From positions 157,908,012 through 157,972,011 of the forward strand of contig OZ010791.1 of NCBI GenBank assembly GCA_963932465.1: a stretch of DNA of 64,000 nucleotides. The letters run 5' to 3'. Origin of the DNA: Maratus speciosus. Lineage: Eukaryota; Arthropoda; Arachnida; Araneae; Salticidae. The notes below the pieces were generated by a model. It was given only the letters and a program-made list of their open reading frames with translations, made no database searches and was not told the DNA's origin. The position numbers and the translations under genes are program-made. Numbering within the stretch: the stretch's first letter is position 1; each line of letters starts with the position of its first letter. Shown here one piece after another: positions 43,866-55,196 of this stretch.

Positions 43866-44275
43866 ATTAGACAGACCGGGAAGCTGCTGCATAAACCATC
43901 ATCTCACCGGGTTGAGGGCTGAAATTTCAGGATTAGTTAAAACACGATTTGCATGTTAAAATGCAACTGGTCTGTCAAGTCATATCTTGGTGGAAAACAC
44001 CTACAAACCTGGGATTTTAGGGGTTCATTGGTAGATTTAACATTTTGTTCTCCTGTTTCGAGTCCTGTTTTCGTAACTTTGGGTGCAGGAAAACAAAACA
44101 CAATGATAAACATTCCGATCAACCACTAAAATTGAGTCACTAGGTGGTTTCCACCAAGATATGACTTGGCAGACCAATTATATTTTAATATACTAATCGG
44201 GTTCTGTCTAACCATGGAATTACAGCCATCAACTCGATGAGGTGATGGTCTGTACATTCGCATCCCGGTCTAATA
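43866..44275. mobile_element. Foldback element, about 410 bp
   Basis: The arms start 'attagac...accggga' and share GAGTTGA/GGTTGAGGGCTG, 'ttggtctg.caagtc', and ATATCTTGGTGGAAA for about 190 bp, separated by a short centre. The strongest identity is CAAGTCATATCTTGGTGGAA. A 61-codon frame spanning one arm is incidental. Class unknown. Confidence 0.75.
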
Positions 44276-44578
44276 AGTTACTTCTCCTTACATATAATAA
44301 CGGGTAAAGGGCTTCCGTATGTTAAATAAATTGCATAAATATTGAAAATTGCTTTTGTGTGTGAAACAGTGAATAGGCTGCTTGAAAATATGTGCAAAAA
44401 ATTTCGCTTTTGCACATGTTTCCAAGTCATTTTTACTATCTCGCCGAAGTCCTTATAACAGAGAAGTATCAACATTTACTTCTGTTATTATGATTTACTT
44501 CCAAATGTTAAAAAAGGGAATTTCCAAACAAAAACCTTTTTGAATGCAACTAATAATTCATATTTTGGGTTAGCATTT
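44276..44578. other. No feature recognised
   Basis: Nothing recognisable; a 65-codon minus frame lacks any motif. Confidence 0.4.
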
Positions 44579-44608
44579 TAGGTAGCTTTCTTTACAAAAA
44601 GCTACCTA
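44579..44608. other. Perfect 10 bp hairpin
   Basis: TAGGTAGCTT and AAGCTACCTA flank a 10 nt loop. A related AGCTACCTC occurs at 46745, so the hairpin and that point could mark the edges of a unit containing the 325 bp tandem repeat. Confidence 0.5.
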
Positions 44609-44705
44609 TTGCAGCCGTTCGGAGGAAAGCGATTTCAAAAAATTTTGGTATATTTTCATCGATCATGACCCCCAGACCCCGAAACCACCCTCCGTTCAAA
44701 ATTGA

Positions 44706-44760
44706 TATATATATATATATATATATATATCAATATATATATATATATATATATATATAT
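44706..44760. repeat. AT microsatellite
   Basis: About 55 bp of alternating A and T with one interruption (TATCAATAT). It precedes the 325 bp tandem array. Confidence 0.95.
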
Positions 44761-44761
44761 C

Positions 44762-46560
44762 TGACCTATGTCACACTGTAACTCTCGTATTTATGAACCG
44801 ATTTGGATGTAATTCGGTGTGTCCATAGTACATACCAATGTCTCGACCAAGTTCGTTGGCCAGCTTCATCCGCCATTTTGTTTCAAAATGGCGGCCATTT
44901 AAAAAATTTAAAAAAATTTTAAATTTGAAATGTGATACCAAAAAATTGAAAATGGAGAAATATTTTTTCTTATGTATTTGACCTTTATACAAAGACTCCG
45001 TAGGAGTTTTTGTTTCGTCTATATCTTAAAAAATGGCTGAGTTATAGCATTTTGAATTTCTAGCGAAGCTGACATTTTGAAATGTCCTGAATTTTGTCAC
45101 GCGATAAAAGGCGTATTTATGAACCGATTTGGAAGTAACTTCGTTTATACATATTACAGACCAATGTCTCGACCGAGTTCGTTGGCCAGCTTCATCCGCC
45201 ATTTTGTTTAAAAATGGCGGCCATTTAAAATTTTAAGAAAAATTTAAATGTGAAATGTGGTACCAAAAAATTGAAAATTGAAAAAATATTTTTTTCTTAT
45301 GTGTTTGACCTTGATAAAAAGATTCGGGAGCAGTTTTTGTTTCGTCTATATCTTAAAAAATGTTTGAGTTATAGCATTTTGAATTTCTAGCGTGGCTGAC
45401 ATTTTGAAAAGCCCTGATTTTTGCCACGTGATAACAGACGTATTTATGAACCGATTTGGATGTACCTTGGTGTGTACATAGTACATACAAATAACTCAAC
45501 CGAGTTCGTTGGCCAGCTTCATCCGCCATCTTGTTTCAAAATGGCGGCCATTTAAAAAAATAAAAAATAAATAAAATTTAAAATGAGATACCAAAAAATT
45601 AGAAGATGAAAAAGATTTTTTTGTATGTGTTTGACCTTAATACAAAGATTCCGGAACAGGTTTTGTTTCATCTATATCTAAAAAAATGGCTGAGTTATAA
45701 CATTTTGAATTTCTATTGTGGCTGACATTTTAAAACGACCTGATTTTTGTCGCGCGATGACAGGCGTATTTATGAACCGATTTGAATGTAACTTGGTCTG
45801 TACATAGTACATACCAATGTCTCGATCGAGTTCGTTGGCCTGCTTCATTCGCCATCTTGTTTCAAAAGGGTTCCCATTTTTTTTAAAAAAATGTAATTTA
45901 AAATTTAAAATGAGGTATTAAAAAATTTAAAAATGAAAAAGATTTTTTTTTGTGTGTTTGGCCTTGATACAAAGATTTTGGAGCAGTTTTTGTTTCTGAA
46001 AATTCGTTCTTTTGTTTATATCTTAAAAAGTGGTTGAATTATAGCACTTTGAATTTCTATCATGGCTAACACATTGAAACGATTTTGTATTTGTCACGCG
46101 ATACCACACGTATTCGCCTATTTCGATGGAAGAAGGCATGTGGATAGTATACATCAATATCTCGACCAAGTTCGCTGGCCAGCTTCATCAGCCATCTTGT
46201 TTCAAAATGGCGGCCATTAAATTAAAAAAAATTATATTTAAAGTGAGGTGCAAAAAAATTAGAAATTGAAAAAGGTTTCTTTCTTAAGTATTTGACCTTG
46301 ATATAAGGATTCAGGATCATTTTTTGTTTGTCTTTACCTTAAAAAATGGTCCAGATATAGCAGTTTCAATTTTTAACGTGGGTGACATTTTGAAAAATCT
46401 GATTTTTTGCCTGCAACACTCGTATATATCAACCGATTCCGATGCGAGTGAGCATGTGCACAGCAATTACTAAGGTCTCGACCAAGTTCACTGGTTAGCC
46501 TCATCCACCATGTTGTCTTAAAATGGCAGGCACTTTAAGAAATCGCCGAAATTAGCAGCC
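44762..46560. repeat. About 325 bp tandem repeat, six units, with a GCCATTTTG palindrome
   Basis: The phrase TATTTATGAACCGATTTGG or a variant recurs at about 44789, 45114, 45440, 45766, 46110 and 46424. Each unit then has 'caatgtctcgacc', 'agttcgttggccagcttcat', and a palindrome CCGCCATTTTG..CAAAATGGCGG (perfect in units 1-2, decayed in later ones), then 'tgaaatttga', 'gtttgacctt', 'tttttgtttcgtctatatct' and 'gagttatagcattttgaat'. Divergence rises toward the last units, so the array is old on its right side. Confidence 0.9.
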
Positions 46561-46939
46561 AAATATAAGTTACTTTAAATAAAAGCAGCTTGGATAAAGC
46601 TGACTAATTTCGCGAAATTCTCATTCATAATGATTTAGTATTGATAAAAATTAGTATTGAATCTCCTACATTCGGTTTCCACTTAATTGAGCTTCGTGTG
46701 TTTGAATAATATAAGTTGGCTTTTTTTAAAATAAGGAATATGAAAGCTACCTCTTCCTCCCGGCACTGGCCGGAAGGACTTTTTTATTAAAAATTGTTCG
46801 TTTTGAAAGAGTTTCGTTTGAAAATAAAAATTTATTCAACACTTGTTAGATATATATGAGGTAATTATCACGATGCCGGACTACGCCGGACTTTTGTTTA
46901 AAAATATGATAGCAAAACACACTGGAGCGTGTGGAGCAC
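46561..46939. other. No feature recognised
   Basis: AT-rich, without a recognised gene. Confidence 0.4.
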
Positions 46940-47115
46940 GCTCGGTGTACACTGCCAAAGGCAGTGCTGTCCCTAACTTTAGGTTCGTTTGGATAGATTT
47001 TCTTTTAAAAATATAAAAACAAACAAATTCGAGGGTGTACGATGCCGAAGGCAGTAAGGCCCCCAGCATTAGGTTTGTTTGCAAAGATTTCGGTTTAAAA
47101 ATTCAAAATCATTCA
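46940..47115. repeat. 90 bp tandem duplication
   Basis: TGCC-AAGGCAGT recurs at 46953 and 47043, followed in both by 'ttaggtt.gtttg', 'agatttt' and a 'tttaaaaat' run. On the minus strand both units happen to translate alike (IQTNLKLG/MQTNLMLG), but the frame has no recognised family. Confidence 0.65.
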
Positions 47116-47559
47116 ACTCTGATTCTAGGTAGATGTGAAGCACCCAAAAAATGGGGCTAATGTGAGACATAGAATAAAAAGTACCAAATTTTTATAGTAA
47201 TAAAATTGGCTTTATGATTAATTTGTAAGCAAATAATTATTTTACCTACAGAAATTTATTGTGATTATTTTATATACATAAAAAAGGGAATAATCTGATT
47301 AGCTAAAGGAAGTTGTTATGAGACCGTAAATCATAATAGATTTAAGTTCAATATTAAATGCTTTTTATGGCTGATAAAAACTTCGACAAGCTTTAAGAAC
47401 TAAAAATTTAAATAATTATTTAAAGCTTCTTTTACTTAATCAGTACCCCCAACATACTTTAGAAATATTGCAAACAGCATGTTTACATAAACGTATACAA
47501 GTTTGAAAACAAAAATATCACAACAGATAGCACTGACCTGCAAAATTTGGATTGTGCCA
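47116..47559. other. AT-rich, no feature recognised
   Basis: No gene or repeat was recognised. Confidence 0.45.
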
Positions 47560-48465
47560 TGTTTTTTAACTTTTGATAATTGATTCTTGTGTATTTTATA
47601 GCGCTGAATCCGAAAATCACCTTCATTTTTAACCACCATGTCAGGGTTTTTTCACAAATTGTAAATTTCAAAGTTAAAAATTTTAAAAATAGCAAAAATC
47701 TGATACATAAAATAGATGAGATTATTGTTTTTTTAGCATTTGTTTCTTATGTATTTTATAGTGATGAATCCTATAATGACCTTCATTTTTTATCATCACA
47801 TCAGGATTCATCAAAAATTTTAAAAAGTCGAAATATTGCGAAAATCTTATACTATAAAATGAATGTAAAAAGTCATTTTTTCATAATAATTTATTCATCT
47901 TTTGGCTTGCACTATGTATTTTTATAGCTAAATGAGTAAAATATTGCGTTTTAAAATCTTTACAATTTTATTCCATGTGTGAAAGTTTCTTGGAACCGCT
48001 TATGCTCTAACTCACAGTTTTCCTTATATATTCTCTATGGGTTCATCTCGGTGTCCTTTTTTATTTTGGCGTTTGATAAGGCTGGGAATTTGTCGCAGAT
48101 CTATATAAAACCTTTGCCCTCTTTTGATAAATTGCTTTGACATATTTTCGTTATTTTTTCATTTTTTCACTTTGAAATTTACGATCTGCGAAAATTCCTG
48201 ATGTGATGGTTAAAAATGAAGCGAATTTTCGGATTTGGTGCTAAAAAATACATAAAGATCAATTATCGAAAGCTAAAAAACACAACCATCATATCTATTT
48301 TATAGAATCAGATTTATACTATTGTTTTACTTTTTATCTTTGAAATGTACGATTTGCAAAAAAATGCTGACGTGATGGTAAAAAATGGTCATTTTCGGAT
48401 TCAGCGCTAAAAAATACATAAAAATCAATTATCAAAAATTAAAAAATACAACCATGTAACCATCG
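47560..48465. repeat. Inverted array: two plus and two minus copies of a 135-150 bp unit
   Basis: The unit includes 'gtattttatagcgctgaatcc', 'aaaat.accttcatttttaacca' and 'tgtcagg.ttttt.acaaat'. It is read on the plus strand at about 47566 and 47705, and on the minus strand at about 48150-48310 and 48320-48460. The 47850-48145 centre is unique. The whole is a foldback. The open frames crossing it merely reflect the repeat. Confidence 0.75.
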
Positions 48466-48872
48466 GCTTGTGTAATCTAAAAAACGCTGAATAAAAATTC
48501 AAAACCCTTTTTTTTGCACAGTGAAGAAACATACCGATAACCCTTGCAATAAAATATTATTTTATGCTGCATCTTGGAAATGTTTACTCATATCTTCATC
48601 AAAATTTTGAGTGGGAAATTCGAACTGGGGATTTTTTAAGTGGTATTTTTAAAATTATGATGTTTAAAATTAATAAATACGATAATAAATTGCGAAAGAA
48701 AACATTTTATGTTTACCTATAATGCACCAAAGAAAATGGAAGGAAAATGGAGCAATGGTGGTAAACAAAGGACGAGAACTCCACTGCCTTGTAAGATGGC
48801 AGCATTTATGCATGCTCTAAGCATGTTGTCCGGAATTGACGGTTATCCAACAGCAGCCGAAAAAAGTGATAG
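48466..48872. other. No recognised gene; G+C-richer patch
   Basis: 48709-48870 is richer in G+C than average and carries an open frame starting MFTYNAPKKMEGKWSNGGKQ that runs across the left boundary of the next element. I recognise no domain. It may be a scrap of an old coding sequence or chance. Confidence 0.35.
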
Positions 48873-48874
48873 TA

Positions 48875-50516
48875 GGGGAGATGGGGGCACATGTGAACAC
48901 GGGGCACATGTGAACATTACAATTTTTCGATAGTTATTATAAGTTTTAAAATTTGAAAAAAAAATTACAAAAGATGATAGCACCTGTAGACATATGGTAA
49001 AACTTTTTTGAAGCTCTATGACATTTTGTTTGTCCTCTGTTGCCAAAACACTGTTTTTAGGTCTCAAAAGTAAAATCTTTGTTCCAAGTTGATAAGCGAA
49101 TAACTTTATTTATTTATTCATTTATTTGAATTTGAGTGTTTTATCATATTAATGAATACTAATAAACATTTTTGATACAGTTCTTTTTCTTCTAAAATTG
49201 AGAAATGTTAATGATTTATCAATTTAACAAAAGCAGCAATGTGGGGCACTTGTGAACAGACTAGTTGGGGCAGATATGAACAGTTCATAAGTGCCCTAAT
49301 AATCATTCTGTGATTCTGTTTCTTTCAGTTAACTTAATGAGAAATAATGTAAGTTCCATTATCTACAATTTTCCTGAAATAGAAGATATTTTCCTCACAC
49401 AAAGTTTATTTTGTATTGAAACTTCCACAAGCACATCTTTCAGCAAATACATAAAGAGCAACAAGTTCGTTTACGTTCATTTGTACTTTAAATAAATTTA
49501 ATGTTTTCTAAAATGCAATGAGTGTTATATATTATTTTACTAAGCGGTTTACAGCAATATTTTTTATGCATTGTTAATACAAAAGTATTACCTTGAACAA
49601 CTTTGCAAATTTTTCTGTTACATTTGTTCTAACCTTGCAATGATGGCTTACTTCCATCTCTAAAACAGTTACGTATATGATGCTTTGAATGGAGCTATCC
49701 ATTCAAAATACCATATCCATAAATACCAGTAATATTTTAAAAAAGTAAAATTTTTAAACTGATAACTATCGTAAAATCCCAATTGTACCCCCCCCCCCAT
49801 TCTTTCAAAAGCAAAAGAAGTTGGGGGGGGGGGTTATAGTCGAGATTTTTTAAAATCATTAAAAAACCTTTCTTTATCTATAATTTACAAGTAAATAAGG
49901 TAAATACAGGAGTGAGAATCTCTCGTATTTCGGCAGATTTCCGATAAATAGTACGTAAATGCCCCCTCCCTAAAATTTCCCCCAAACAAAAACCCTTAAG
50001 CAAAATTTAAAAGTTTTAATTTCTTTTTTTAAATTGCTTCTTTATTTTTTTTATTTTATTGCAACAATATTTAATGAATCATCTAAGCCTCTCCCCTGCA
50101 AATCTACTTATTTTCATTTTATAATCTTTTGCTTAAACATATCACCCAGAAACATGAGAAATATATATAAAAATTTTCCTTTATGGTGAATTTAACAGGT
50201 AATATAACTAATGATTGCGACGACAAATGAATAACAGAATAAAAATAATGTCAAAGGATATTTTTTCCTTGTGTTCACATGTGCCCCACGTGTGTTCACA
50301 ACTACCCCGCTGATGGGGCACATGTGAACAATTTTTTGAATTTATAAAACTATTAAAAAATGTAAGAAAAACTATACAGGTGATTTTTAAAAAATTACCA
50401 TGAGTAAAAGAAAGTTCTGTTTACTATATTAAGTAGTTTTTGTTTATAGAAATTAATCCAGGTATGAGAAAAAGCCATATTTATGCGAACTGTTCACATG
50501 TGTCACACATCTCCAC
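48875..50516. mobile_element. 1.64 kb DNA element with repeated GGGGCACATGTGAACA motifs
   Basis: The left end GGGGAGATGGGGGCACATGT and right end (reverse complement) GTGGAGATGTGTGACACATG are inverted, each next to TA (48873-48874 and 50517-50518). The motif GGGGCACATGTGAACA or a variant occurs twice at the left end (about 48884-48915), at 49240 and 49268 (GGGGCACTTGTGAACA, GGGGCAGATATGAACA), and at the right end on both strands (50274-50330 and 50490). Such subterminal repeats are typical transposase-binding sites. The interior has no recognisable transposase, and includes a C11/G11 inverted pair (49788-49833). Confidence 0.75.
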
Positions 50517-50518
50517 TA

Positions 50519-51136
50519 TATATTTTGCCGAACAACACTCCGAAATCTAGAAGCCTCGATTAGGTTATTGGCATTCGACCGCACCATTTCCCTTCGGTTT
50601 TCAGAAACTGGCAACGATGGGCCAACTATCTGTGCTACTTTGTTATTGGAACAGATGTCGTAGGAGTAAGTAAGGAAAACTGCCTGATATATATTTTTTC
50701 TTATTGTCCAGATTATCCGGATTTCCAGATATCTGGATTACATCTAGGACATATTAATCTGGATAACTGGAGCTTCATTGTGCTTTGTTTTCTCTGCAGT
50801 GCACTCGTCAAATTACGCGAAAGGGATAAAATAGCGCTTCACTGAAACCACTTTTCTTTTCGCCGATCGCAAAATCTCATGTTAATCTATATGAAAAGTT
50901 GATTAGTCATTAACTTATTTAAGTACTAAAATAGTTCATTATCAAAAGTACACAACAGATGCCGACGTGGCACGTTTTTTAAAATTGCCTCTTTAAGTTT
51001 TAAGTACTCAGCCCTTATCGATCCTATGTCACCTCCCACGTGATATTGGTAGTTTGCCGTATACGAGGTCGTATGGTACGTGAGAGGTAACAAGATTAAC
51101 CCATTCAGGACCATCATATCATACACGAATAATTAC
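50519..51136. other. No recognised gene
   Basis: AT-rich with a moderate-G+C part at 50540-50680. No repeat partner was found in the window. Confidence 0.4.
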
Positions 51137-51282
51137 CAACGCCCCCTAGGTATTTGAGAAAGCCTTGACACGCGTCACGCACACACGTCGCACAAAGCAG
51201 GCAAAACAAAGAAAAAATTATTCATTGGCTCGTGGATTTCGTGACTCGTGTCAAGGCTTTCTCAAATATTTTGGGAGCGTTG
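51137..51282. mobile_element. Short inverted-repeat MITE, 146 bp
   Basis: The left arm is CAACGCCCCCTAGG and TATTTGAGAAAGCCTTGACA; the right arm in reverse complement is CAACGCTCCCAAAA and TATTTGAGAAAGCCTTGACA. Arms are about 43 bp with few mismatches, around a 55-60 bp loop. It can fold into a strong hairpin. The target duplication is not clear. Confidence 0.85.
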
Positions 51283-51681
51283 ATTTTATTCGGTTAGCAC
51301 CACATTCTTTTAAGCACCACTTTCACTTGTACTTTGACAACATGAGCAAAAGAAATGTTCTACAAAATTTATTTTTAATATCGAGTGGTGCAAATAGAAT
51401 ATAAAAATAGTCATCTATAGCAGCCCTGAGAACATCCACTGAATGTAATTACAATCTAATGGCGAATCATAATCATGTATTAAAACTTAGCGTTCGATAA
51501 GGCTTAAAACAACCTCTAAACTTCGAAATTTTTAGTTGTATAATTTCCCCCATTTTATCCACTTTTTAGAAATATTTAAAATTTAAGGTGACGATGATTG
51601 AGAACGCACTACTTCAGCATCGTACTTTCAGATAGTGAAAACTGTATTTCGTTAATTACCATCTATTTAAATCTTCTCATA
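51283..51681. other. AT-rich, no feature recognised
   Basis: No gene or repeat was recognised. Confidence 0.4.
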
Positions 51682-51870
51682 CGCTGTTGAAAATCTGCAT
51701 CAAACCGTACAATCATTTAACCCTTTTTGTAAATAACGATTATTCGTCTATATTATGAAGCATTCTCATTGGTCAGGAGTTAGGATCGAATAAAATTATG
51801 GTTAAGGAACCGTTATCAATAAAAACGGTGGAATGACTGAGTCGTCTTAGGTGCATTTAAAAAACTTTAG
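51682..51870. mobile_element. Diverged copy of the 33672-33868 MITE
   Basis: The start CGCTGTTGAAAATCTGCAT parallels CACTGTTAAAAATTTGCAG. The right half AATTATGGTTAAGGAACCGT, AAAAACGGTGGAATGAC parallels AATTATGGGTATTAAACCGT, AAAAACGGTCGAATGAC. TA lies on each side. At 189 bp it is close to the 197 bp of the better copy. Substitutions throughout show it is old. Confidence 0.55.
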
Positions 51871-51872
51871 TA

Positions 51873-52906
51873 ATAAACAGACCGTTTTTTTGCGTCTAAT
51901 TTTCATTCAAAATAAGCTTCTGCTTCAAAATTTCTTTTGTATTTATTCAACGAAAAATAAAAGTTTGATGGATAATCGATAAACTTAAATCTCATCTCTT
52001 TAGAGAAACTTCTCACCCATTAATCAGGACAAAAATATAATTCGACTTATTAATAGAATGTAAAGGGCAAAAATGTCATCCGCGAATTAACTAACGAGCC
52101 CAAAAGAGATTTAATCATTTTCCTTCAAACGTTATCGAGTTCCGTTCTCACACAATGATTAATTACTTTTATTCTTGAATTTTAACGGTACAAACTCCTT
52201 CTCTTGTATTTTGTTATCGTTTCATTTAATGAATAAGGTAAAAAGTACCGAATAGATACGATATAACGAAAGTTAAAATTTGTGTCCGACATTTTCTGAT
52301 AATGATTTTGCTATACAAATAAATGTTAGAGCGTGGAGTAAAAATCTATCAAATTTGTGAAAATGTTTTGTTGTATTGAGATTGTAGATAAACATGAAGA
52401 TTCTAGAATAAAAAGTTTAGAGATTTTAGCTCTAAAATCCTGAACAAAAGAAAAAAAAATCGAGCAAAAAATGAAAGCGATTTCAAATGACTCCTTCAAA
52501 ATCCACGACATGCTTGCATTTGTACGAAAATGCTCATGTAATTGAGGCGTTGTAGATACGAGATCGAACTCTGAGTATTGGACATTTTTTTCTTGCTTCA
52601 TCAGATATTAGAAAACAGGTAGATAAAAAATTCTGCTTAGCATCATCAATATATATTTTTTTAGTGTGAAAGCAAATATATATCTTTAAGAGGGAAACCT
52701 ATATTTAAAGAAATTTAAACCTAAGGGGAGAATTTACCTTTTCAACAATTTTGTTTATTTTAAAAAACATGGTTCAAATGGTGAACTCACTGCATTTAAA
52801 TGTTCAACTAAAAGTACATTTTGAAAAAAAATTTAATTGCATATTTAATTAAAAGCTTAAAAAAGTTTTTAAAAAATTGAATTTTTTAAATATTGATATT
52901 TTTGCC

Positions 52907-52948
<42 letters not shown>

Positions 52949-53625
52949 TCAAATGTGTATTACGAAATATTACATTACTAATATTACATTTAATGTAATT
53001 TTTTTACTGATATATATAGTGTAAAACGATGAAATTTAACACATCTTCATGTTCTTTTATTTTTTTTTAAAAATAACAAAAACCTGAAGGCTAATTCCAT
53101 ATACAGATTTATCACGTATATAATAAAGAACAAAGTTTAAATCTCTATCTCAAATACAAAAAAAGCCTTAGCAATTTTAAAATATGAAAGTGAAGAAAAT
53201 ATGAACATGGAGAAAAAGCCATTTAAAGTTTTAATTTGTGTGGGTAATTCCGCTGAGTGTATTAAAAAAATTTACAATATCTCGCGATAAAATCGCCATA
53301 TGGGTAAAAATGGGGTGTCAAAATATTCACAATTAAACATGCTTTCATTTAATATTAAAAAAAAATAATAATAAAATCGATTTTTTGATCCATTTCGAGG
53401 TAAACTGTCCCCTTAAGAGAAAATAAATAATAAAACTAGCATCATTTGCAATCAAAATACGTTTTGTTAAGTTTGTCTTTTTTAATCACATATGAAAAGG
53501 AGTAAAAATGTCGTTTCTATCTTTTAGGACAGCGTATAGATCAAGTATTGCGACAAGCGTTATAAATTATTTATCTGGTCTTTCTTTTCATAACACTCTG
53601 TGGTCAGTTATGACATTTTTTATTC
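51873..53625. other. AT-rich, no gene; poly(T)
   Basis: A T-run of about 31 lies at 52911-52941. Nothing recognisable was found. Confidence 0.5.
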
Positions 53626-53724
53626 TTTCAAAAATATATATTCTAAAAACACTCTCAAAATATATATTAAACATTTAATTGCTAAAAAGGACGTCAAATG
53701 TTAATAAAATACATTAAAAGATCT

Positions 53725-53774
53725 TAATAATTTCACATGTTTCGATTGAATTTACTTAATCATCATCAGAAAAA
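53725..53774 (-). ncRNA. Hammerhead-like motif C-left
   Basis: On the minus strand: CTGATGA, T, GATT-AAGTAAATTC-AATC, GAAA, CATGTG. The core blocks are intact, but the triplet position ends in G, which is not cleavable in canonical hammerheads. Confidence 0.4.
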
Positions 53775-53788
53775 CATTTTTTTTTTTT

Positions 53789-53835
53789 TTTTTCTGATGA
53801 TGATTGAGTAAATTCAATCGAAACATGTCAAATTA
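53789..53835 (+). ncRNA. Hammerhead-like motif C-right (best core)
   Basis: CTGATGA, T, stem GATTGA-GTAAAT-TCAATC (6 perfect pairs), GAAA, CATGTC, AAA. All conserved core bases (C3, U4, G5, A6, G8, A9, G12, A13, A14) are present and GTC is the preferred cleavage triplet. T-rich sequence upstream can pair with AAA downstream as a weak stem I. ACATGT is self-complementary and would give a dimeric stem III. The single extra T before stem II departs from the consensus but is shared by every copy in the 34 kb array. Confidence 0.5.
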
Positions 53836-53937
53836 TTAAGATCTTTTAACGTATTTTATTAACATTTGACGTCCTTTTTAGCAATTAAATGTTTAATATA
53901 TATTTTGAGTGTGTTTTTAGAATATATATTTTTGAAA

Positions 53938-54518
53938 TATTTTTAATGGACGTATAAGAGAACTTCTGTTTATAATTTAATATTTTTTATTCTTTTCAAA
54001 ATTTCAAAAGCAAAGCGCACTAATTCTACAAAATAAATTATTCCCATGGCGGTGATAAAAATATCAGGGAGCTTCCTCTACAAATGCCGAATTCCCTTGT
54101 TGAGCCCACAAAAAAATGACCACATCAAGCAAGCAAAAAAAGTTCCCGCACGCCGTCGTATTGAAAACCTCTATTCACTTATTTTCGTGCGGCTTAGATT
54201 GTGTAATCCGTTTCGTTCTTTACCTTACAAGTCTGGTTTTCTCTAATTTTTCTTTGACACCCCATTGCTCGCAGGGCTCGAAATGTACCGGAGAAAACCG
54301 GAACGATGTTCCAGTTTGTAAAATTGTGACAAATATTGCTCCGGTTCGTGAAAGTATGGAAAATATTGTCCCGGTTCGTGGAATTATTAAAAAACATTAT
54401 TACAGTTTCATACATATAACTTATTATGCTCTCTGTAATTTTTTTTTTCTAATTATTTAGAATCTTGAATGCATTTTTTTAATTTGTTTTGTCTACGGTT
54501 AAATATAAATTTGCTATA
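53938..54518. other. No recognised gene
   Basis: 54046-54460 has overlapping open frames of 66-114 codons but no domain. A small repeat, CCGGTTCGTG.AA.TAT, occurs at 54343 and 54373. Confidence 0.35.
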
Positions 54519-54600
54519 CAGTAAAGTCCCGATTATCCGAGTTAATAGGGACCAAGCTTACCTCGGATAAGTAAAAAACTCGTATAAACCGGATTGGCAC
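54519..54600 (+). mobile_element. Left end of a pogo/Tigger-like element
   Basis: CAGTAAAGTCCCGATTATCC after TA, then GGGACC..CTCGGATAA. This is the same class of terminus as at 37788, but from a different subfamily (GTCCC instead of ACCTC). No right terminus was found downstream, so it is a truncated remnant. Confidence 0.6.
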
Positions 54601-55196
54601 AAATCGCCACTTACTAAGGAGATGAAATATAAATTTTCACCTAATTCATTCATTTTTATGGTACTAGTAACCTTTTTTTGATGTACATTTTGTACATTTC
54701 CGTTATTTTTAATAAATACGGGGAATGAAATTGTTTATTTGAAAAAGCCTTTAAAAGTTTTTTATTTGTTAAATGTTAATTTTGCTGCAATTTTTTTGGC
54801 TTCAGTATTACGCTACTGCATAGCTACCAATGTCAAAGATTTTTTTTTCTTACCTCTAAAACTTACCAGTGAATTTTTTCTAGTTCAATCGCCGAAATCT
54901 AACAATTGTCAACGATTAAATATGGCAAAAATTTGTACTCAGTTTTAGATATAATAAAACCATACAAATTGGCAGCTATATGATTCTATTACTGTCATGA
55001 AAATTGCAGGTGTAGCCTCTTCTGTCTGCTCAAAATATTAAATAGTTTTTTCCATCGAACTTATACCTTGGAATGGATCATTTTCTTCCGAAGGACTGAT
55101 GGTTTCCATTATTATGAAACAACCATTATAAATGAAGTGTTAGGTGTAGATGAAAGAGCAGCCGTAAAAAGTCAGAACTCTGATTTTCTGGTCTGC
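54601..55196. other. No recognised gene
   Basis: AT-rich; it may contain the decayed interior of the element starting at 54519. Confidence 0.35.

Larger units (their letters stand above)
53626..53937. repeat. 312 bp near-perfect inverted repeat carrying hammerhead-like motifs
   Basis: The arms (about 53626-53775 and 53790-53937) are almost perfectly complementary over some 148 bp around a T-rich loop. Landmarks on the right arm are CTGATGATGATTGAG, TTCAATCGAAACATGTC, ATTATTAAGATCTTTTAACG, 'aacatttgacgtcctttttag' and 'caattaaatgtttaatatat'. A transcript would form a long double-stranded hairpin. Confidence 0.92.

Noticed and set aside
47580..47927. A 115-codon plus-strand frame with overlapping minus-strand frames.
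   Set aside because: It spans two copies of a repeat in the inverted array, and the frame is not kept in the inverted copies.
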